From Lotus japonicus (Eukaryota; Streptophyta; Magnoliopsida; Fabales; Fabaceae): DNA of 64,000 bases. The notes beneath the pieces were generated by a model. That model had not been told where the DNA came from. It saw only the letters and a list, made by a program, of their open reading frames with translations, and ran no database searches. Position 1 is the first letter of the stretch. Every line of letters begins with the position of its first letter. Made by a program: the position numbers and the translations under genes. This document shows, in pieces, positions 57,411 through 64,000 of this stretch. Where the stretch lies: assembly GCF_012489685.1 (NCBI RefSeq), contig NC_080043.1, positions 80,492,292 through 80,556,291 of the forward strand, written 5' to 3'.

Positions 57411-58607
57411 TGATAGGCTTCTTCTTTGCCCCTTGATTTCCTTTTGAATAATAATTTAGTAATTACTGCATACAATTTTAATCATTGATATTAGTTTTTC
57501 TTGTAATTCAGAAGCTACAAGAGTGGATTTGTGTGGCATGATCTTTCTGAAGATGATTTAATTTTACCAGCCCATGGAAATGAGTATGTCATCAAAGGCT
57601 CTGAGCTCTTTGATGAATCCAGTTCAGGTAAAGAAGATATTTTGTTTATTCGTCTTCAAATTATAGTCATTTGGTAGGTTCTGAATGATATAGAATGCGT
57701 GTACCCTTAGCCTTTGTGGCTTTTGCTTTGCAGATAATTTCAGTCCCATTAGCAACGTCAAAATGCAGAACGTGAAGCTGCTGCCGGGGCCAGCTTCTTC
57801 TAGAAGTCATGATGAAGCCTCTTCCTCATCTAACATGAATGGGAAAGAGACAAGAACCTCCCAAGAGGACGAGCTTTCTCAAGAACCGCATACGGGCTCC
57901 TCGGATGTTTCCCCGGAGTCTAGGGATGAAAAGAGCGACTCTCTGAGCTTGGCATTGACACAGTACAAAATTTACAAGACTGATGGATTGGCAGATGCTT
58001 CCACTCAAACAGAAGAACAAGTTAGCAGAACCGGAGCTCGGAAAACTTGTACAAGGGGTGTATCAACAGAGGATAGATCATTAGAACCTGAATGCCATGA
58101 AATATGTCAAGCTGAAGTTCCAGAAGTGAAAGATAATCCGAAAATGTGCAAGGATACCATTTATCCTTCTCCTTCAACTTCAAGCCCCCTATCTTTTGGG
58201 AGTAAGGCTGAAACTTTGGAATCTTTGATTAGAGCTGATGCTAGCAAACTGAGCAGCTTTAGGACCTAGGAAGAGGAGGGCGCTCGGGTGCCGCCAACCA
58301 ACACGAGGCTGAAGGCCTCAAATTTGCTGATGCAACTGATCTCATGTGGCTTGATATCAGTGAAAAACCACAGTTTTGGCCTTATTCCTTCCTATAAGCA
58401 TAGGTTTTCTGATTCAAAATTCCCTTCTCCGCTGTTCTCCACTTCTTTTATGTTAGGGGAATTTGATTGCTTAGCAGAGAATCTAAAGCTGATGAATCTT
58501 AGGTTGGAAGACAAAGAATACTTTAGTGGGAGCTTAATTGAGACTAAACTGAAGAAAGGAGAGGCACATAAAGTTCTGAAACGTTCTTCTTCCTACAATG
58601 ATGAAAG

Positions 58608-59662
58608 GTAAGTCTTGCTTTCAAATATTCTCTTGCAGCATTACAAATTCGCACGTGGAAGAGTTATGCATGCTGGTGTTTTCTTAATTTTGTAAGAAAT
58701 GGACTAGTCATAATCAAATAGTTATTCAATGTTGAGGAAATAGTATATGGATTGCTTAAGGTCTGATGTAGCAACAGGATTGATATCTAGAATGTAGTAA
58801 TTCTTTAAGTTTTGAATTGTGAATAATGCCAGATTAGGAAGAAAACCAGTGATTTGTGCAAGTGGTCTATAGGTGATAATGCTAACTGCTTGAATCTGTT
58901 CATAGAAGGCTAATTGAGTTTCTCTCAGATCTGAAAATATTTTTCCAGCTTGAGTTATATTCTCCAACATTAAATGAATGATTTCAAAAGGAACATAACA
59001 TCCACTAAGCTGTGAATTGTTACAAATCAAAGTCCACACATTGACATTTTGCAAATGCTTTCACTATTTCCCCCATATCACTTAGCATTTTTAGGTTTTT
59101 ATTAAAAGAAATCACTTGAACATCTTCTGTCCCTCTGATCATGGTTAAAAAGCCTATGTTTTTGTATTTCTTTTGTCAATGGGCTGTTAAAGCTAACAGA
59201 AATTCATGAAATATAAGTACTTTCACATGCTTGTTTATATGTTTATTTCTTAAAGGTTACAAAGAATTGCTGTTTTGTGAACATAACATGCTGATTAAAA
59301 AAAAGAATACTTGAAATATCTAATATCAGACCACCTCCCTTTTCTCAACAAAAGGTAAAGTAAAGGACAAAAAGTGGTGGAGTGATAATCTGAAAAATAA
59401 TAAATAGAGGCACATATATCATATGTTATTATGAGCATCATTTCTGTTTTATTTCTTTCTTTTAATATGAGCTCTTTACATGGAGGCTAATCTATATAAC
59501 ATGCCACTGGGGTCAATGATTAATGTGGTTGGCTTTTTGGATTCATGATTTACAGTTTTGTCTTTGGTTATGATTGGATTCTGAATGGAACATGATAGTT
59601 ATTATTACATTACATCCTAGCCAATGTGTCATCTATAACATAACCAATGCACAAATGTGCAG
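58608..59662 (+). other. Third SOSEKI intron
   Basis: 1055 bp between donor agg/taagtc-type GTAAGT (58608) and acceptor tgtgcag (59662). AT-rich and no gene; the minus frame at 58722-59054 is not supported. Confidence 0.6.
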
Positions 59663-60021
59663 GACATATAAAGACCAGAAACCACAAGAAGACAAAGAGG
59701 AAACATCCTCAGGACATTCAAAATGCATTCCACGATCAATCAAGGCTTCATTGACCAAGCATCCACGAAGCGAATCCATGAAATCCCCCATTTCTGATGG
59801 GCCAAGAAACTCATCGGACAGATTTGATGGATCAGGCATATCCTCAGTAACATCTAACGGTAGCAGCAAAAGAATCTCCGAACCTTCATCAGGGAAGAAG
59901 CAGTCAAAGAGGATAGATTCGTTTAGGGAAGAAGAGGTGATCAAAATAGAAGAAAGTTAAGTATTGACTCTATCTTTTCCCTTCTAAGATTCTTAATTTT
60001 ACTTTTACCATCATTTTGCAG

Positions 60022-60117
60022 TACTTCTCTGATTGTCAATTTGGCTTCTACGATGAGTATCAACTAAATGAAATTAAAGAAGAGTGGGCTACTTATGTGT
60101 TAAAGAATTTTGCCTAG
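60022..60117 (+). pseudogene. Last exon of a CACTA Ulp1-like gene, left behind after the capture
   Basis: After an acceptor (attttgcag) the frame reads YFSDCQFGFYDEYQLNEIKE, EWATYVLKNFA, then TAG: 31 residues plus stop, 96 bases. The last exon of the Ulp1-like gene of the first CACTA element (21180-21085) is also 96 bases with YFEDCQFVSYNEEQLREVKD, identical at 18 of 31 positions. So this is residue of the element's own second gene, placed right behind the captured SOSEKI exons. The catalytic His and Cys exons are gone. Confidence 0.82.
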
Positions 60118-60539
60118 TGTAGACTGCCAAGCTTTGGTGATTTCAAGTAGTGGCCGGGGGTTTGTCAAGCTGCTGTTTTTTCATCAATAAAAGAGGCTGA
60201 TGATGAGTCAACCTCATTGCTGTTTGTTGTTGTTCCAGCTGCATGTTTTGTCATTATTAATTCATGCTTTTAACTGATGTAGCTTATTTGGTTTAAGTTC
60301 TTGAGAGAGTGTGTTCTCAACAACAATTAGTATTTTTAGACAAATTTGTTAAGTGACATGGGTTTTAGTATTGTTTTGTTGTTGGCACATTTGAGTAATT
60401 ATCTTCTAGAATATGTTAATGTTATTCTGAACATGAGATTTTATGTAATTTATTTCTTAAAAAATGTACTGCAATTTATGCATAGAACAGGTCAAATAAA
60501 AAAAAAATCTGGATGTTGCAATTTCCCAGACCAGGTGAA

Positions 60540-60831
60540 CCACATATTGCCACGGTTATAACTGTGGCAATAGAGTCTACATATTGCCACGGTTAGGCAC
60601 TGGACCGTGGCAATAAGGTCTCTATTGCCACGGTTAAGCGCGTAGGCGTGGCCATATGTGTACCCTATTGCCACGGTTACACTTGATGACCTGTGGCAAT
60701 AGGCTAACCAATTGACACGGTTCAACCTTGAACCGTGGCAATAGAGCAATTGCCACGCTCGCTATCGTCACGGTTAAACCGTGGCTAAAGGGCGTGCGGA
60801 ACCGTGGCAAAAAGCCTTTTCTGTAGTAGTG
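60540..60831. repeat. Right subterminal repeats of the second CACTA element
   Basis: About ten copies of attgccacggtta / aaccgtggcaat, many as inverted pairs, ending at GTAGTAGTG. The left array lies at 56470-56600. Confidence 0.85.
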
Positions 60832-60984
60832 TTAACAACCAAGTGAGAGGCCCAGAGGCAATCAAGATCTCGGAAAACCTCCTTAAAAATTTCCTAAATA
60901 CTTCAAGTTATTGCTGGGGTGTATACCACGCGAGCAGATAAATAAATGTGTATGTGTTTATTTATGTACGATTTACTCATTATG

Positions 60985-61125
60985 AAAACTTAATTTCTTC
61001 TTAAACTCTTAGATCCGCTCTTTACTCTCTTATTACTTACTTGAGCATCAGAGCCTCTTTTTGCAGGTACACCCCTACCATGTCAACGCAGCTCTGATGT
61101 GCCCGCAAAGCCATTATAGGTCATG
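60985..61125 (+). repeat. Gypsy-type LTR end and leader, copy 2
   Basis: Reads 'ctctcttattacttacttga', 'gcatcagagcctc', 'ttgcaggtacacccct', then 'gcagctctgatgtgcccgca' and 'aagccattataggt'. It parallels copy 1 at 55440-55620, including the part after the LTR end. Confidence 0.55.
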
Positions 61126-61159
61126 CATCATGTTATTAATAATAATAATAATAATTATT

Positions 61160-61415
61160 ATTATTATATAAAAATATTAATGTGCACTTACCAATAATTT
61201 AAGCTTTTGGAATAGTTTGTTCATTAACATGGTATCAGAGCTCTGTGACCAAGCAGTCTAAAGTTCAATCTTTGTCAGCCTCAATTTTCCTAATAAAAAA
61301 ATTAAACACATAGTAGGTGAGTGTGTGCATTCTCCACGCATTTCAAGCCTAAACGATCACGTCCAAAGGATATCTTACGTGTTAAACTTTTGGAACAGTC
61401 CGTTTTTTACCGGAC
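61160..61415 (+). mobile_element. TRIM-like or LTR remnant with primer-binding site
   Basis: TGGTATCAGAGC at 61230-61241 matches the initiator-Met tRNA primer-binding site of LTR elements. The bases before it (taagcttttggaatagtttg) resemble a later stretch (ttaaacttttggaacagtcc, ~61380-61400), as if two short LTRs flank a ~80 bp interior. No coding. Borders approximate. Confidence 0.45.
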
Positions 61416-61419
61416 CACT

Positions 61420-63380
61420 ACTAAAGACGAAGGGATTCAGACGATCTTCAGAAGAACAATTTCAAAATCTAACGCATTTGATAACGAAAGCAATACATAT
61501 GATCTGAGTCATAATGAGTAGCTGATGAGTATTAAGTAATGACGATGATCAATCTGCTTGTTCTTCCGATGATATTTCAACATAACTTGATAACAACTAA
61601 TCAATATTGATTAATAAATTGTGTAGCCTTGCTGAAAATTGTGAATTTTTAATGATTGCTTATGGTAGATAGTTTCATTTGCAACAGAAGTTGATCTTAT
61701 TGTTGACAGGATATCCTATTCATATCCATTTTTGGCAAAAAGTTTGTGAAATAATGATAAGAAATCAAACCCCTTCATTCAGTAATTAAAGTTTTCCTTT
61801 TCTATCTTCCTAGAGTTCTCTTGCTTTATTTCAAAAGACCTAATAATTGACCTTTTTATTTTCGAGAGATGTTCTAAATCACAATCTTTTAAGTAAATAT
61901 TACATGAGCTTCTTTTTTTCTTTCTGAAATCCACTCTATTTGTGAAGAGTGGTCTTGTGTATAGATAAAGAATCGTAATTCATTCGCATATCCATTTCTT
62001 TCTCTCTTTTAAAAATTTCATTCCCAAATGATTAAATTAGAGTTCTTTGATTGCTACAATTAATTATTTTGATATACTAAATCATAGTTTTTTTCCCTTT
62101 CTGAACATGGTTAATTGAAGAATGACATGTAGATAATGTTTCATAATCGAATCATCAAATAGGATAGCATAGAATAAAACAGAATATAGTAGAATGGCAC
62201 AAGATAATGCTTTATATATTGTGTTTGATAACTCTAGATCATAAAACATAATCATTGCATGTTTAATATTGATTTCGCATAAATAATAACTTAATAATAT
62301 ATATAGATGTATGTATATTTTTATTTTGAAAGATAAAATATATAGATATATAGAATGTTGAGATACAACCTCGCTCAACAAGTATATAAAAACATGCCAA
62401 TAAAAACATATCCACAACAGTCAAGAACCCAAAAACACCTCGTTGGAAACACTGCAAGCATAACACCGACAAAAAAACATACCAAAACAAGAAGCAACTA
62501 CAATCCTATGCCTCAACAACGAAAAAAAAACCGACGAGATCAACCAAAACGGGATCCAACACCATCGGCGTAGTACGAACTAAGGTGACAGGGAGCAACT
62601 AAAAATCTAAGAGAAGAAATGCCAAACCAAGGAGCAGTGCGTAGCGAGGACGAGAGAGAGGCAGAGAAAAAGAGGAGCTACGAAGAATCAGGAACAACCC
62701 AGAAACGGTAAACTATGGCGCCAAGCAAGAGACAAACAACCCAGAAACGGTAAACTATGGCGCCACAGGCTCAATAGCGGATTGGGACTACCTTGCATCA
62801 CCTAACCATGAGCTTTAAGAGAAGAAAAGAGCACATCTGAAACCAAACGAACAAACGCAAAAACACAAGGAGTCTCCAACCCTACGTGATCTAGCGAATC
62901 TGACACCCACTCCACGGATCTACCCTGCCTGATCACCAAGGCTACGAAATAACCTCTGCCCCTAAGAAGTGGTATGGAGTAGGAAGACCATCCAGGTTCC
63001 ACCCACAAACCCCATGCAACCCACACTGCCAAGACGCAGAAAACGTGCGTACAACGAAGGAAGGAACAAGACCACCCCATATGATCCCAACCACCATTGA
63101 ACGGAGAAGCGATGCCGACCACATATGTCGTTATCACTAAAAAAATGTCGACCACCACATCCTTTTTTACTCCTCTACCTCCGGCCGTCCTCGCCAAAGA
63201 CATATCGACCACCACATCTTAACTACTTATACAATAGAAAATTTACTTACTTGTTAAAATGATGCTCATAAAAAAAATAAAAAAAACTTGTTAAAATGAT
63301 ATTGCATCATATAGTAGTGGAGTGCCTTTATTTAGATAGCGTAAAATAAATGGAGTGCCTTTAATTAGATAGATGAAATC
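61420..63380. other. gene-free stretch; possible LINE 3' region on minus strand
   Basis: No gene recognised. 62330-63235 is GT-rich on the minus strand, with one 137-codon frame (63215-62802) that matches nothing I know. Composition fits a LINE untranslated region, but this is weak. Two 30 bp direct copies (acaacccagaaacggtaaac...) lie at 62694-62723 and 62736-62765. Confidence 0.35.
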
Positions 63381-63398
63381 AAGTAGTAGTGTTATAAT

Positions 63399-63514
63399 TG
63401 CAGGATTGAGTTTGCTTCTTCTAGCCGATGTCTTAGGCATCTCCTCTTTGAGGCCTTAGTTCGGGTTCTTTACCCATTTTTTCTTTTTCTTTATGAGCTG
63501 TACCAAAAAAAAAA
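63399..63514 (+). mobile_element. Strongly 5'-truncated LINE with target duplication
   Basis: A 116 bp insert ending in an A run (63505-63514), containing 'ctagccgatgtcttaggcat' and 'gaggccttagttcgggt', phrases of plant L1 3' ends. It is flanked by an 18 bp duplication with one mismatch: AAGTAGTAGTGTTATAAT (63381-63398) and AAGTAATAGTGTTATAAT (63516-63533). Confidence 0.75.
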
Positions 63515-63533
63515 GAAGTAATAGTGTTATAAT

Positions 63534-64000
63534 ATAATGGTTGATATTTATTTCTCAAGTAATTGAGTATCTTGAACTGTAAATGGTTCTAATTATGCCT
63601 CCATACTCCTATACAAGGACACGTTATGCACTAGTTGTAATTCACTTTCTTAAAAACGTCATCAATTGTGAAAGAAATGCATTTAGTTAGGAAAAGTCCA
63701 CAGGTCACAGCACTAATCATTTTCATCCTTCTCTAAATTCCCTCACCCTAATCATTGATTTTAGCTGATAGACATGGAGCAACCACTTTTAGTTACTAAC
63801 CGGCACTTACACATATTCTGGTCATGATATTTTATGTCTATGTCTTTTTACATTTTCTTCTGTGTATATTTTTTTGCTTTCTTTTATGCATCAATAGACT
63901 TTTATATATGCACTAATTTAATAATATTGGTGCCTATAAAAAAACCTAATATAATATGGAGTATTTTATTTGCTAGTTATCATGGGAATTCTTTTTTTTG
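63534..64000. other. gene-free stretch to the window end
   Basis: AT-rich; nothing recognised. Confidence 0.5.

Larger units (their letters stand above)
57118..59956 (+). pseudogene. Captured SOSEKI (DUF966, DIX-like) gene fragment with introns
   Basis: Exons 57118-57187, 57512-57627, 57734-58607 and 59663-59956, with canonical GT/AG ends and matching phases. Exons 1-2 give the second half of the DIX-like domain ([54 protein letters not shown]). Exon 3 has TNTRLKASNLLMQLISCG, FGLIPSYKHRFS and RLEDKEYFSGSLIETKLKKG. Exon 4 has IPRSIKASLTKHPRSESMKS and SKRIDSFREEEVIKIEE. These are family signatures of SOSEKI/UPSTREAM OF FLC proteins, which polymerise at cell edges as polarity marks. The first DIX exon and the last residues are absent. 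One in-frame TAG at 58267-58269 follows 'SSFRT', after which the frame resumes. From ATG 57156 a 227-residue truncated product is open. Intron sizes look native, so genomic DNA was captured. Confidence 0.88.
56450..60831 (+). mobile_element. Second CACTA element, carrying a captured SOSEKI gene
   Basis: 4382 bp. The left end is CACTACTACATAAATGAC; the right end on the other strand is CACTACTACAGAAAAGGC. The 3 bp duplication TTA lies at 56447-56449 and 60832-60834. Subterminal zones carry arrays of 'gccacggtt' / 'aaccgtggca' at both ends (56470-56600; 60540-60805). No transposase. The interior has a leader-like exon with a donor at 57010, four SOSEKI exons, and the last exon of a Ulp1-like CACTA gene. 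It is a gene-capturing, non-autonomous CACTA element. Confidence 0.92.

Noticed and set aside
62802..63215. 137-codon minus-strand frame
   Set aside because: GT-rich composition and no recognised domain; more likely a retroelement untranslated region.

Overview
The window is plant nuclear DNA: AT-rich, with spliced genes on long introns and intergenic space made almost entirely of transposable elements nested in one another. A legume is the best guess. The NAC gene closely resembles legume and Arabidopsis NST1, and a 1.2 kb solo LTR begins like the SIRE1-type copia LTRs familiar from soybean and relatives. That assignment is inference.

Only two ordinary host genes are well supported, both on the minus strand. 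One (13509-15228, two exons) encodes a secreted, probably GPI-anchored non-specific lipid transfer protein of the LTPG/YLS3 type. The other (49485-51221, three exons) encodes a NAC transcription factor of the NST1 class, a master switch for secondary wall thickening in fibres. Each has a TATA-like box about 140-160 bp upstream of its ATG.

The rest, left to right. 1-2948 has no protein gene, with some exon-like pieces that may be a noncoding transcript. 2949-4605 is a Helitron. 5495-5897 is a Mutator-type MITE and 7476-7977 a deleted hAT element. 9.5-13.5 kb is anonymous with LTR-like pieces. 15.6-17.8 kb is a broken LINE and 17.8-19.6 kb a gypsy-like LTR. 20223-31399 is an 11.2 kb CACTA (En/Spm) element with a TNP2-like transposase and a second gene ending in a Ulp1-like protease domain; a 1.9 kb hAT carrying a piece of an L-type lectin gene sits inside its transposase. 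34142-36251 is a hAT element split by the solo LTR. 37286-38483 is a long-TIR Mutator-like element. 39949-45482 is a possible older inverted-repeat element containing an ACC-rich repeat and a complete 4.5 kb MULE; the MULE carries a broken transposase with an OTU-like tail and is itself hit by a hAT MITE. 48856-49044 is a MITE. 53.8-54.3 kb is a LINE RNase H fragment. 55.4-61.1 kb is a gypsy-like remnant cut by a second CACTA element (56450-60831). A TRIM-like remnant and a 5'-truncated LINE follow.

The most interesting object is the second CACTA element. It has captured most of a SOSEKI (DUF966, DIX-like polarity protein) gene, with introns kept, one in-frame stop and the first DIX exon missing. 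Immediately after it lies the last exon of the element's own Ulp1-like gene, which matches the homologous exon of the first CACTA element in length and in 18 of 31 residues. Target-site duplications were read directly for most elements, so their borders and nesting order are firm. Family names rest on recognised motifs and were not checked by a database search.
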